Positions 45,720 through 54,337 of a stretch of 64,000 nt of DNA are shown piece after piece. The DNA comes from Bermanella sp044597725 (lineage in GTDB: Bacteria > Pseudomonadota > Gammaproteobacteria > Pseudomonadales > Oceanobacteraceae), in contig NZ_CP139003.1 of NCBI RefSeq assembly GCF_044597725.1, forward strand, positions 2,542,001 through 2,606,000, written 5' to 3'. Both the position numbers and the translations under genes were made by a program. Each line of letters opens with the position of its first letter. The first letter of the stretch is position 1. The notes under the pieces were generated by a model. The model did not search any database and was not told where the DNA came from. It saw only the letters and a list, made by a program, of their open reading frames with translations.

Positions 45720-48212
45720 ATGAAAGCCATCATTACAGTTAAAGCACTGATGATAGTGCTAATTTCTCTACAGCTAACAGGCTGCCTAGCCTCACGATCT
45801 TCCAGTGATTCCAGCGTCGATATCGACTATGAAGTAATTCAACTGAATAGTGAACGCTTTAAAGTGATGTTCAATGCCAACAATGTTGCAAACAACGCTG
45901 AAATTACAGTGTGGGAATTTGGTGATGGATACGTAGCTAAGGGACGCTCAGTTAACCACATATATTACAGCCCAGGGTCGTATCGCGTACGGTTTGAATA
46001 TCACATAGATGGCAAAAAGCACGAGCTAGAAAAAGATATTTTATTAAAAGGCAGTGCACAAACTCTCGATATTATAAGTCGTTCACAAATCATTATTGAT
46101 AGTGACCACAACGACCCCAACCAACCCTATTCAAGCAATAATGAAACACCACAACCCCTTACCGAAAATACACGGTTAAGCGGCATTATGCTGGAAGAAG
46201 GTGCTTGCCAAGCAGGTCGCCTGTGTAGTATTGGTGACGATATTGATCGCTTTTCATTCACGTTAAGCGCCCCATCATCAATAGAGCTAACGCAAATATC
46301 AGGTCAGTTCGAATTTAAAATAATTACACAAACTCAACACAAATCACAATCAACATCCGTTAAACAAGGGCGCATTGAATATACTTCTAATAGCATCACT
46401 CTTGATGAGGGGAACTATGAACTTATTCTGTCGCGCCTATCACCCATGACTCGCTATGGCATCGTTATCTCAGCTAGCGCCAATATGGCACGTAACTTTC
46501 AACCGGGTAAACTTATCGTACATTGGAAAGATAAGACACGACCAGAGCTATTGGATATAGGTAATCCCAAACTGCGCCGATTTCAAAATATAGGCCGAGC
46601 AAAAGCAGCTCTGCAGCAAGATCCAAACGTAAGAAGTGTGAGTTATAACTATTGGCGCCATGCTAGTAATACGCCCTACCAGTGGTCACTTAATGAGTTT
46701 GGTATTCCGCTTATGTGGCAGCATTTTCCGAAACGAGGAACAAACGTAAACATTGCCGTGATTGACTCAGGTGTAGCTCCTCACTATGGATTTACAGGGC
46801 TGTCCCATCACTCTGGGTTCGACTTTATTTCTGATCCACTTAATAGTGGAGACGGCGACGGCAGGGATAATGATCCAACAGATGCCATTCACAATTACCA
46901 TGGAACCCATGTGACCGGCATTATTGCAGCACAAGGACATCATCAGGGGATTGAAGGAATCAGCAGTGCAAGTAATATAATGCCAATTCGAGTACTGGGT
47001 AAATACGGCGCAACCAGTTTCGATTTGATCAATGCATTACTATACGCTGCAGGTTTAGAAAACGATAGCCATCAACTTCCCGACAAACCCGCTGATATTA
47101 TTAACTTAAGTTTAGGCGGTAATGATTATAGCCAAGTAGAACACCAAGTAATCCAACAAGTATTGCAACAAGGCGTCATAGTCGTTGCAGCAGCAGGTAA
47201 TCAAAGTAACGACCAAATTGATTATCCCGCGCGCTATCCGGGTGTTATTTCTGTGGGTGCCACAAACCGAATGGGAGAAAGAGCTAGCTACAGTAACTAT
47301 GGCGCTCGATTGGATATCATGGCACCGGGTGGCGAATGTATTAACCTTAATTGTACAGATGGCATTGTCAATTTAGGGGCACCAGTTGACGTCTCTCCTT
47401 CTCATCAAGATCAAAATGGACTCATGCATTTAAGTGGCACATCAATGGCTAGCGCCCACGCAAGCGCCACTCTTGCTCTATTAAAATCTAAACTCCCACA
47501 ACTCGATAATATAAGCATACTTGACGCGATAAAAAATGGAAAACTAACAACACAAACGCAATTAACACAGCAAACTGGCTGGGGGCAATTATCGGCTAGC
47601 CACATCGTTAACTTTGCAAACCAGCAACAACCCCACAGTAAAATTTGGGGACCTAACTCGCTTACTTTAAGTTCAACCAAAGAAAACATGCAAAGCCAGT
47701 CTATAAAACTAACGAGCCGAGGAGAGTTTGATTGGAGCAGCCTTCAAATAGAAGTAAGCGATACATTAAACGATTATATAAATATTTATAATCAAGCTCA
47801 TGAAATATTAATCGACCAACATAAGACAGCGCGTGCAAATGTAACGGGGGTCATAAAAATAAAATATAACAATGAAATGGGGCAGCAATCACATCTTATT
47901 CATGTTTCCTCGGATTCACATCAACAAAAAGTAAAGCACCTGCCTTATCTGTATTTACAGATGAATCAACAACCATCATCGCTTCGAGCTTTGCTTAGCG
48001 ATGAAACAGGTTGGCAAGCAACAATTCCTGAAAGCACCCAACAACAAACGGTACAAGCCAGCTCTGATCTTGACTATGATGGTATCTACTGTGAACCCGG
48101 AGAATTTTGCGCACAAACCCTAATCGAAAATATTGATACCGGCAGTACTGCTCGGTCGTTAAAAAATTTAAGCACCTCACAACAACTTTCCGGCGAGCTA
48201 TTGCTCTATTAG
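45720..48212 (+). CDS. Subtilisin-family lipoprotein protease with PKD domain
   Basis: An 830-residue outer-membrane-type lipoprotein (lipobox LTGC near residue 22) with an N-terminal PKD-like beta-sandwich (about 40-120, WEFGDGYVAKG), a prodomain-like stretch, then an S8 peptidase domain. The catalytic triad is Asp349 (AVIDSGVAP), His394 (NYHGTHVTG) and Ser575 (GTSMASA). A calcium-binding-like DGDGRDNDPTD lies at about 383. It is expected to be a surface or periplasmic protease. GGAG precedes the ATG. Repeat cluster B begins 17 bp after its stop codon. Confidence 0.92.
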   Translation: MKAIITVKALMIVLISLQLTGCLASRSSSDSSVDIDYEVIQLNSERFKVMFNANNVANNAEITVWEFGDGYVAKGRSVNHIYYSPGSYRVRFEYHIDGKKHELEKDILLKGSAQTLDIISRSQIIIDSDHNDPNQPYSSNNETPQPLTENTRLSGIMLEEGACQAGRLCSIGDDIDRFSFTLSAPSSIELTQISGQFEFKIITQTQHKSQSTSVKQGRIEYTSNSITLDEGNYELILSRLSPMTRYGIVISASANMARNFQPGKLIVHWKDKTRPELLDIGNPKLRRFQNIGRAKAALQQDPNVRSVSYNYWRHASNTPYQWSLNEFGIPLMWQHFPKRGTNVNIAVIDSGVAPHYGFTGLSHHSGFDFISDPLNSGDGDGRDNDPTDAIHNYHGTHVTGIIAAQGHHQGIEGISSASNIMPIRVLGKYGATSFDLINALLYAAGLENDSHQLPDKPADIINLSLGGNDYSQVEHQVIQQVLQQGVIVVAAAGNQSNDQIDYPARYPGVISVGATNRMGERASYSNYGARLDIMAPGGECINLNCTDGIVNLGAPVDVSPSHQDQNGLMHLSGTSMASAHASATLALLKSKLPQLDNISILDAIKNGKLTTQTQLTQQTGWGQLSASHIVNFANQQQPHSKIWGPNSLTLSSTKENMQSQSIKLTSRGEFDWSSLQIEVSDTLNDYINIYNQAHEILIDQHKTARANVTGVIKIKYNNEMGQQSHLIHVSSDSHQQKVKHLPYLYLQMNQQPSSLRALLSDETGWQATIPESTQQQTVQASSDLDYDGIYCEPGEFCAQTLIENIDTGSTARSLKNLSTSQQLSGELLLY

Positions 48213-48228
48213 ACAATATAAATCACTG

Positions 48229-48692
48229 TAGTGCGGCCGGAGCCCCAGCGCCCCCCCCCGCAATGAGGATGTTCGATACCGCTTCCGCTTTCCGAAAGTT
48301 GTTCGTAGTCTCACGGACGCCGTGAATATATCCCTATAGGCTCGCGCGTGCCATCCATGGCACGCAACGCCGCTCGCTTTACGAACAGCTTCCGCAAACC
48401 GTTATAGCTTTTGATTATCCAAACGTTTTTTTGCGGGGGTCGCCTACGGCTCCGACCGCACTACTTATGAAATCAATACAATAAGCGTTCGATAACCAAA
48501 GGCTTACGATTTTCGAGAAACATTCATAAAGCGAGCGGCGTCATGAGCCATGGATGGCGAATGCGAGCTTACAGGGATGTACTGGCAGCGTCCGTGAGAC
48601 TATGGATGATTCTCGGAAAGTGTGGCGGGCTTAGCGCGAAGCGGGATTCAAAGCCCCATTGCGGGGGTCGCTTGCGCTCCGGCCGCACTACT
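48229..48692. repeat. Intergenic repeat cluster B (R and X modules)
   Basis: Same family as clusters A and C. R copies: plus-oriented at about 48229-48267 (with a long C-homopolymer), and minus-oriented at 48430-48464 and 48654-48692. A forward X arm occupies about 48281-48425, and an inverted X arm of the second variant about 48465-48640. The central minus R copy here replaces the loop seen in cluster A. No gene is supported in this stretch. Confidence 0.9.
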
Positions 48693-48921
48693 AACGTTTT
48701 GAATTAGAATCGGCGTTAAAATTAAAACATGTATTTCAAACAAGCAATTGAAACAATCACTTAAAATAAACAGCCATTTGAAATGAACGTTTGTACCTAC
48801 CGTGCGAATAAAACTGAATATAAAGAGCAATTTTATATATTTTTAAATAATGAAAAGCCAAATTCTCTAGCAATTAACACCTAAAAAAACTACCGTTGGA
48901 TAACAAACTAAAGGAGGTGTT
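48693..48921. other. AT-rich gap without a gene
   Basis: This 229-bp stretch after cluster B is AT-rich and holds only the Shine-Dalgarno AAAGGAGG of the following gene. I see no RNA gene or structured motif in it. Confidence 0.5.
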
Positions 48922-49209
48922 ATGAAGCCTATGAACCCATTGGTTAATACACTCGTTCAACACATAATGGTGTGCGAAGAAGACGTAAGTAAGTGGCGTC
49001 GGCAGCTCATTCAAAATCACATTTTCGAGCCACAAGAGGCAAAAGATTTAAGTGACCGAGAAATATCCTTGATACATCATGCGCTTTTGGTTCAGCGTTA
49101 CAGCCAAATGAGCAGTGATGAAATAAATACTGAAGCCAAAAAGTATAACTTACAATATAAACTGCATCTCGACACCGAAGACTTCCAAATGGGTGCCGTT
49201 TGCTACTAA
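48922..49209 (+). CDS. Unrecognised small protein (95 aa)
   Basis: A 95-residue soluble helical protein beginning MKPMNPLVNTLVQHIMVCEE. It is preceded by AAAGGAGG 7 nt upstream, one of the strongest ribosome binding sites in the window, so expression is likely. I do not recognise a family. It is convergent with the TPR-like gene at 49206, overlapping it by 4 bp at the stop codons. Confidence 0.6.
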   Translation: MKPMNPLVNTLVQHIMVCEEDVSKWRRQLIQNHIFEPQEAKDLSDREISLIHHALLVQRYSQMSSDEINTEAKKYNLQYKLHLDTEDFQMGAVCY

Positions 49210-49682
49210 GCGGTAAAGATGTCATTCGTCTGTTCTAAATAGACAGTGCGAATGACACGCTGACTCTCCTCCTCAATACTCTGAGCCAACTGATGTTTTT
49301 TGCAGCCATTCAAGTACTGATTGAGCTGGGAAAATGTAATCTTTAGCTCGGTTATCAATAAATCGAACATTCCATGACGTTTTGAGTGTAGTAATCCCAA
49401 CAGCCTAAAGTGGGCATGACTGTAATAATATTCCGCTTCTTTATTGTGCTTAAGCTGATGATAGCTATGGGCTGCGTTATGGCAAGATAATACGAAGCGT
49501 CGCAATACATCTGGCGGACAATCTCGCTGCCTATCCAAACAGGGTTCTAAAATGTCTGCAGACTTTGCAAAAAGACGACAAGCCTCTTTATATTCCATTT
49601 GGTGGTAGCACGCGTTTCCCTTTAACGTGTAAAATTCCCAAGACTTCAGTAAGTCCGTTATATCATTGTTCAAGCGCTTCAT
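49206..49682 (-). CDS. TPR-like helical protein
   Basis: A 158-residue all-helical protein with TPR-type spacing: LKGNACYHQMEYKEACRLFA and CHNAAHSYHQLKHNKEAEYY. It may belong to the uncharacterised DUF2753 group, but I am not sure. A Fur box 20 bp upstream suggests iron control. It is divergent from the SirB2 gene, and both could use that operator. Confidence 0.6.
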   Translation of the reverse strand: MKRLNNDITDLLKSWEFYTLKGNACYHQMEYKEACRLFAKSADILEPCLDRQRDCPPDVLRRFVLSCHNAAHSYHQLKHNKEAEYYYSHAHFRLLGLLHSKRHGMFDLLITELKITFSQLNQYLNGCKKHQLAQSIEEESQRVIRTVYLEQTNDIFTA

Positions 49683-49703
49683 GGCTCAGCCCCAGTTGCG
49701 ATT

Positions 49704-49720
49704 GATAATGATTATCATTT
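49704..49720. promoter_or_regulatory. Candidate Fur box
   Basis: The sequence GATAATGATTATCATTT matches the palindromic Fur consensus (GATAATGAT/ATCATTATC) at nearly every position, with the flanking TT completing the symmetry. It lies between divergent starts at 49682 and 49767. Confidence 0.75.
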
Positions 49721-49766
49721 AAATAGAGAAACCCACCCTTGTCAAGGGTATTATTAAGGAAATCTA

Positions 49767-50159
49767 ATGGGCACTTTGTATGTCGCACTCAAACATAGCC
49801 ACTTACTATTAGTTGCAATCAGCCTAACGTTTTTTATCGTTCGCGGTGTCGCTCTAATAGCTCACGCTCAATGGTTAGGAAAAAAGTGGGCTAAAATCAG
49901 CCCTCATGTCATTGATACATTTCTTCTTTTATCAGGTATTGGCCTAATGTTTATCATTCAGCAATACCCAATTGAACACAGCTGGCTAACCAGTAAGATG
50001 ATTTTCTTGGTGGGATATATCGGATTTGGCATCAAGATGATGCGCAGTACATCAGCCATGCAACAGCGTAGCTACTTTGCTGCTGCAATTGTTTGTATTG
50101 TTATGATGATTAGCATTGCACGCACTCACGAGCCTTTCGGCCTATTTAGCGTGCTATAG
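49767..50159 (+). CDS. SirB2-family membrane protein
   Basis: A 130-residue integral membrane protein with four predicted segments; ALKHSHLLLVAISLTFFIVR and ALIAHAQWLGKKWAKISPHV are typical of the SirB2 family, named from Salmonella and of unknown biochemical role. The gene lies 46 bases downstream of a Fur box, so it may be derepressed when iron is scarce (inference). It converges with queF with only 3 bases between the stops. Confidence 0.82.
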   Translation: MGTLYVALKHSHLLLVAISLTFFIVRGVALIAHAQWLGKKWAKISPHVIDTFLLLSGIGLMFIIQQYPIEHSWLTSKMIFLVGYIGFGIKMMRSTSAMQQRSYFAAAIVCIVMMISIARTHEPFGLFSVL

Positions 50160-50162
50160 CCC

Positions 50163-50990
50163 TTACTGACGTGGCATACGCCCTACTGGCATAGTATTAA
50201 GAGGGTGTGTGCTTCGTGATGGATTAATATCTAAACCACCGCGACGTGTATAACGAGCGGTAACGGTTAAATACTCAAATCCACCTAAGTTAAGCAAATC
50301 GCAGAAAATTTGTTCCACACAATGCTCGTGAAAATCATCATGCTCACGATAACTAATAATGTATTTAAGTAAAGCTTGGCGATCAAGCGGTGTACCGCGA
50401 TAATCAATTATCACCGTCGCCCAATCAGGCTGATTGGTTACCGGACAGTTACTCTTAAGTAAATGACTGTGCAAACGCTGGGTTACTTCTTCTCCGCTGG
50501 CGTGCTTTAAAAGCTCGGGAGCCGGCGTGTAATGTTCTATATTAACGTCTTCATCGTCTATGCAATCACCTAAATCTGGGTGACTGAGGTCATAGCTACC
50601 TACATTAAAAAACCGAATGTCTATATCCGCACCAAAACCAGCGCTCAAATCGTGCTGCATTCTGACCCTAACCATTTCAGCTTGTTCAAACCGTGTATTA
50701 TTAAAGCTATTCAAATACAACTTGAAAGATTTAGACTCGACAATATGCGATGACTCACAAGGTATAACAAACTCCGCAATCGCCACCTGGGGTTTACCTT
50801 GCGGGTTCAACCAAGAGATTTCGTAGCCTGTCCAAACATCAATACCATAAAATGGTAAACTCGTGTCTTTTAATTCCGTAGGCATTGTCAGTTTTTCTCG
50901 GTTTGCCGCACGCTCAATTGGGTAAATTAAACTCGCGTCATACTGAGATTTATACTCAGTTTCTTTTCCTAATAAAATATCATCTTTCAT
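50163..50990 (-). CDS. queF: 7-cyano-7-deazaguanine reductase (QueF, long form)
   Basis: QueF reduces preQ0 to preQ1 in queuosine synthesis using NADPH. The catalytic Cys182 lies in LLKSNCPVTNQPDW, and the NADPH-binding ESKSFKLYLNSFNNTR is intact. At 275 residues it is the long (YqcD-like, bimodular) form found in E. coli. It shares one base with the stop of the upstream ABC permease gene (TAATG), so the three genes at 50163-52723 form one transcript even though their functions look unrelated. Confidence 0.96.
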   Translation of the reverse strand: MKDDILLGKETEYKSQYDASLIYPIERAANREKLTMPTELKDTSLPFYGIDVWTGYEISWLNPQGKPQVAIAEFVIPCESSHIVESKSFKLYLNSFNNTRFEQAEMVRVRMQHDLSAGFGADIDIRFFNVGSYDLSHPDLGDCIDDEDVNIEHYTPAPELLKHASGEEVTQRLHSHLLKSNCPVTNQPDWATVIIDYRGTPLDRQALLKYIISYREHDDFHEHCVEQIFCDLLNLGGFEYLTVTARYTRRGGLDINPSRSTHPLNTMPVGRMPRQ

Positions 50991-51769
50991 TACGAACGAA
51001 TTCCTTTACCGCGGTGCAGCAACCACATACTTATCACACTTAATATTACAATGGTTCCAATAAGAATTGTATAGCATGCAGCCAGACTTACGTCACTTAC
51101 CCCTAACATACCATAACGAAAACCATTAACCATGTATAAAATAGGATTAACCTGAGATACAAGCTGCCAATGCTCGGGAAGTAAATCGGTACTAAAGAAA
51201 ACACCACCGAGATATGAAAGCGGTGTTAATACAAATGTAGGCACGATACTGACATCATCAAACTTCGTAGCAAACAATGCATTAATAAAACCACCCAGTG
51301 AAAATAGAATGGAGCTAAGCAATACCACAGAAATAAGAACAGCAAAGTTATGCACCGTCACTTCTGTAAAGAATAAGGCCACAATCGTAACAATAAGCCC
51401 TGTCAACAAACCTCGAGTCACACCACCAAATACAAAACCCCATAAAATAACCGAGTTAGGCACAGGTGCTACTAATAACTCTTCAATGCTCTTTTGAAAT
51501 TTATTGCTAAAAAACGAGCTCGAAACATTACTATAAGCATTATTGATAACCGCCATCATAATGAGGCCAGGCATAATAAACGAAATATAATTAATGCCAG
51601 ACATTTCACCAATACGAGAACCAATAAGGTTACCAAAAATGATGAAATATAATGTCATGGTAATGGCTGGTGGTAATAAAGTTTGCTGCCAAATACGTGT
51701 AAAGCGTCTTACTTCTTTTACTAAAATGGTTTCAAAGGCCACCCAATAAGCCGAAATAAATTGCATCAT
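50990..51769 (-). CDS. ABC-2 type transporter permease (YadH-like)
   Basis: A 259-residue permease with six predicted membrane segments of the ABC-2 class. The sequence FVFGGVTRGLLTGLIV and the TPLSYLGGVFFS region match the YadH branch, the partner of YadG-type ATPases. The exported substrate is unknown. It is 6 bases after the ATPase gene and is coupled to queF. Confidence 0.9.
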   Translation of the reverse strand: MMQFISAYWVAFETILVKEVRRFTRIWQQTLLPPAITMTLYFIIFGNLIGSRIGEMSGINYISFIMPGLIMMAVINNAYSNVSSSFFSNKFQKSIEELLVAPVPNSVILWGFVFGGVTRGLLTGLIVTIVALFFTEVTVHNFAVLISVVLLSSILFSLGGFINALFATKFDDVSIVPTFVLTPLSYLGGVFFSTDLLPEHWQLVSQVNPILYMVNGFRYGMLGVSDVSLAACYTILIGTIVILSVISMWLLHRGKGIRS

Positions 51770-51775
51770 AACTAA

Positions 51776-52723
51776 CTATTTCCTTACCGCATCGACAAAC
51801 AATGTTTCTAAGCGATTGCTTTTAGGCCGAATACCACTGACCGATAAACCAACTTCATTAAACACAGTAAACAATTCATTAATAGCTGTACCCTTCTCAA
51901 CCACTACTTCTAATAAAGAATCATCTTTCCAAATACTGCGTAGTGGCTCCAAGTTAGGACGGTCGGGATATTCGTGGGTTAACTCGACAATAAACGCTTG
52001 CTCGTGGAGTTCTTGAAGTAACGCACGCATACTCGTATTTTTCACGATTTCGCCACGATTAATAATGGCGATATTCTGGCAAAGGCTCTCTGCTTCTTCT
52101 AAATAGTGCGTTGTTAAAATAATGGTAGTGCCTTCTTCACGATTAAGTTTTTGAAGATACTCCCACATACTTAAGCGCAGCTCGATATCAACCCCTGCCG
52201 TAGGCTCGTCTAATATAAGTAACCGAGGATTATGCACAAGTGCCCTAGCGATCATTAAACGGCGCTTCATACCACCACTGAGCATACGGGAAGGCACATC
52301 ACGCTTATCCCATAAATCGAGCGCTTTTAGGTATTTTTCCGCTTGCTTACGCGCTTCAGGCAGGCGCATACCGTAATAACCGGCTTGAGTGATAACGATA
52401 TCTTGGACTTTCTCAAACTGGTTGAAGTTAAATTCTTGGGGAACAACGCCTAACAAGCGCTTAGCATGAAACCAATCACCTTCGATATCTTGTCCGTAAA
52501 CACTAACTTGGCCAGAAGATTTATTGACGAGACCCGAAACAATGCCAAGTGTGGTAGACTTACCCGCACCGTTTGGACCCAACAAAGCAAAGAAATCACC
52601 TTGTTTAACCTCAAGATCGATGCTCTTCAGGGCTTCGAAACCATTATCATAGGTTTTACAGAGTGATGTAATACTAAGGGCAGGGCCCTGTTGGTCTATA
52701 TTCAATGTATTCAATGAGCTCAT
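51776..52723 (-). CDS. ABC transporter ATPase (YadG-like)
   Basis: A 315-residue nucleotide-binding subunit: Walker A GPNGAGKST, signature LSGGMKRRLMIAR, Walker B LLILDEPTAG. The C-terminal extension of about 70 residues is common in this export class. It pairs with the ABC-2 permease directly downstream. Its start codon stands only 14 bp from the start of the divergent gene at 52738, and neither start has a clear Shine-Dalgarno. Confidence 0.92.
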   Translation of the reverse strand: MSSLNTLNIDQQGPALSITSLCKTYDNGFEALKSIDLEVKQGDFFALLGPNGAGKSTTLGIVSGLVNKSSGQVSVYGQDIEGDWFHAKRLLGVVPQEFNFNQFEKVQDIVITQAGYYGMRLPEARKQAEKYLKALDLWDKRDVPSRMLSGGMKRRLMIARALVHNPRLLILDEPTAGVDIELRLSMWEYLQKLNREEGTTIILTTHYLEEAESLCQNIAIINRGEIVKNTSMRALLQELHEQAFIVELTHEYPDRPNLEPLRSIWKDDSLLEVVVEKGTAINELFTVFNEVGLSVSGIRPKSNRLETLFVDAVRK

Positions 52724-52737
52724 AAACGACTATTCAA

Positions 52738-53118
52738 ATGCAAACGTATAATCCTCGCAATCATACTCTTATTTTACTAAAAGACTTCAGAAAAACCTTG
52801 GAACAAGGTATTCCATTCAACCAAGAAACATTGGAAGAAGAAGATGCCAGCTTTTTAGCACAGCTAGACGCTATTGTAACAGGTTTAGAAGACAACCAAA
52901 GCGATGCAGGCTTTGACGGCCAAGCATGGTTATCTCGCCTTTTCCGTAACTACCCTACCATCGCCCCTATCATGCCGCGAGAAGTATTGTGGTACTTCGG
53001 TGGAGAGGCTTTGCACTTTATGCCAGATGAAGAAATTCAGAAGTTTCAGACCCTTGATGAAATGGTCGCCGATGGCCACGACTACCTTGAAACTAAAATC
53101 GCATTATTTAACAAGTAA
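52738..53118 (+). CDS. Conserved hypothetical protein (PA2817-like)
   Basis: A 126-residue soluble helical protein that ends with WYFGGEALHFMPDEEIQKFQ, a run that I associate with the small PA2817-like family of gammaproteobacteria. No function is known. It begins 14 bp from the divergent ABC gene. Repeat cluster C starts 25 bp after its stop codon. Confidence 0.6.
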   Translation: MQTYNPRNHTLILLKDFRKTLEQGIPFNQETLEEEDASFLAQLDAIVTGLEDNQSDAGFDGQAWLSRLFRNYPTIAPIMPREVLWYFGGEALHFMPDEEIQKFQTLDEMVADGHDYLETKIALFNK

Positions 53119-53143
53119 TGCACCACGCTTTCCGAAAGACTCT

Positions 53144-53980
53144 GTAGTGCGGCCGGAGCCGTAGACGCCCCCCGCAATGGGGGTTTTAAACTCTTCACGA
53201 TATCCAAGTCCGCTTCCGCTTTCCGAAAGTTGTCCGTAGTCTCACGGACGCCGTGAACACTTCCATGTGGGCTCGCGCGTGCCATCCATGGCACGCAACG
53301 CCGCTCGCTTTACGAACAGCTTCCGCAAATCGTTAACGCCTTTGGTATGGCAAACACCTTATTTTTGGGGAGATCTACAATTAATGATTTACAGAAGCAG
53401 ATTACAAAGCGAGCGGTTTCACGAGCCAGGACGGCGAGTGCGAGCTTACACGGACGTACTTGCAGCGTCCGCGAGACTGTAAGCTGTTTTTGTAAAGCAT
53501 GGCGGAAAGCCAAAACCTAATTGCGGGGGTCGCTTAGGCTCCGGCCGCACTACTTATGAAATCAATACGATAAGCGTTCGATAACCAAAGGCTTACGATG
53601 TTCGAGGAACATTCATAAAGCGAGCGGCGTCATGAGCCAGGGATGGCGAATGCGAGCTTACATGGATCGTACTGGCAGCGTCCGCGAGACTATGGATGAT
53701 TCTCGGAAAGCGTGGCGGATAAGCAAAAACCAATTGCGGGGGTCGCCTACGGCTCCGGCCGCACTACCTATGAAATCAATACGATAAGCGTTCGATAACC
53801 AAAGGCTTACGATTTTCGAGGATTATTCATAAAGCGAGCGGCGTCATGAGCCAGGGATGGCGAATGCGAGCTTACATGGATCGTACTGGCAGCGTCCGTG
53901 AGACTATGGATGATTCTCGGAAAGCGTGGCTCATAAGCAAAACCAATTGCGGGGGTCGCCTACGGCTCCGGCCGCACTAC
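53144..53980. repeat. Intergenic repeat cluster C (R and X modules)
   Basis: The largest of the three clusters. One plus-oriented R (53144-53187) and a forward X arm (about 53208-53350) are followed by an inverted X arm (about 53380-53514) and three minus-oriented R copies (53515-53553, 53730-53767, 53943-53980), the last two each preceded by a second-variant X arm. The region begins 25 bp after the PA2817-like gene and ends 26 bp before the first tRNA. Confidence 0.9.
53554..53980. repeat. Two tandem copies of a 213-214 bp direct repeat
   Basis: Each copy is an inverted X arm starting CTATGAAATCAATACGATA (or CTTATGAAAT) and ending in a minus-oriented R. The R ends lie at 53553, 53767 and 53980, so the unit lengths are 214 and 213 bases. 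The two copies differ at only a few positions by eye, which points to recent duplication. Confidence 0.85.
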
Positions 53981-54006
53981 GATGGTTTGAAACTTGGAAG
54001 AAAAAT

Positions 54007-54082
54007 TGGAGCGGGAAACGAGATTCGAACTCGCGACCCCAACCTTGGCAAGGTTGTGCTCTACCAGCTGAGCTATTCCCGC
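54007..54082 (-). tRNA. tRNA-Gly (GCC)
   Basis: A 76-nt tRNA read leftwards: 5' GCGGGAATAGCTCAGCTGG, anticodon GCC in CTTGCCAAG, T-arm GTTCGAATC, and an encoded CCA end. It is the last gene of the tRNA cluster and lies next to repeat cluster C. Confidence 0.95.
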
Positions 54083-54111
54083 TCTGATCCTAACCAAACC
54101 TGCTAGGAAAA

Positions 54112-54170
54112 TGGTATCCCGTAGGGTTTGTCTGACCGCCGTATTCCCATGTAAAGAACGCGGTGTCCTA
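54112..54170 (-). pseudogene. tRNA-Glu remnant 1, with intact 3' CCA end
   Basis: Read leftwards, this 59-nt stretch begins TAGGACACCGC and ends CTACGGGATACCA, identical at both ends to the true tRNA-Glu, but the anticodon arm and T-arm between are rearranged and the whole 5' acceptor and D-arm are missing. It cannot fold into a cloverleaf. Confidence 0.8.
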
Positions 54171-54189
54171 ACCAAACCTGCTAGGAAAA

Positions 54190-54265
54190 TGGTATCCCGT
54201 AGGGGAGTCGAACCCCTGTTACCGCCGTGAAAGGGCGGTGTCCTAGGCCTCTAGACGAACGGGAC
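54190..54265 (-). tRNA. tRNA-Glu (TTC)
   Basis: A 76-nt tRNA read leftwards: 5' GTCCCGTTCGTCTAGAGGCC, anticodon TTC in CCTTTCACG, T-arm GTTCGACTC, encoded CCA end. It is followed, in the direction of transcription, by tRNA-Glu remnant 1. Confidence 0.95.
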
Positions 54266-54291
54266 ACTAAGTGACTGAAACACTACTCTAA

Positions 54292-54305
54292 CTTGTCTAG
54301 ACAAG
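54292..54305. other. Perfect 14-bp palindrome between tRNA genes
   Basis: CTTGTCTAGACAAG is a perfect palindrome in the 72-bp spacer between the second Gly and first Glu tRNA. It could be an RNA-processing hairpin or a protein site. Confidence 0.5.
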
Positions 54306-54337
54306 CGGCCTTAGAGAAAGGCGATTCCAAATTTAAT

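Noticed and set aside
50900..51000. preQ1 riboswitch before queF
   Set aside because: queF starts on the last base of the permease stop codon, so there is no leader in which a riboswitch could sit.
53144..53980. CRISPR array
   Set aside because: The repeats are long (about 213 bp), unequal and of mixed orientation, with no short regularly spaced unit and no cas genes.
53082..54175. Open reading frames in cluster C and across the tRNA genes
   Set aside because: They are by-products of the repeats and of the tRNA sequences and show no protein-family resemblance.
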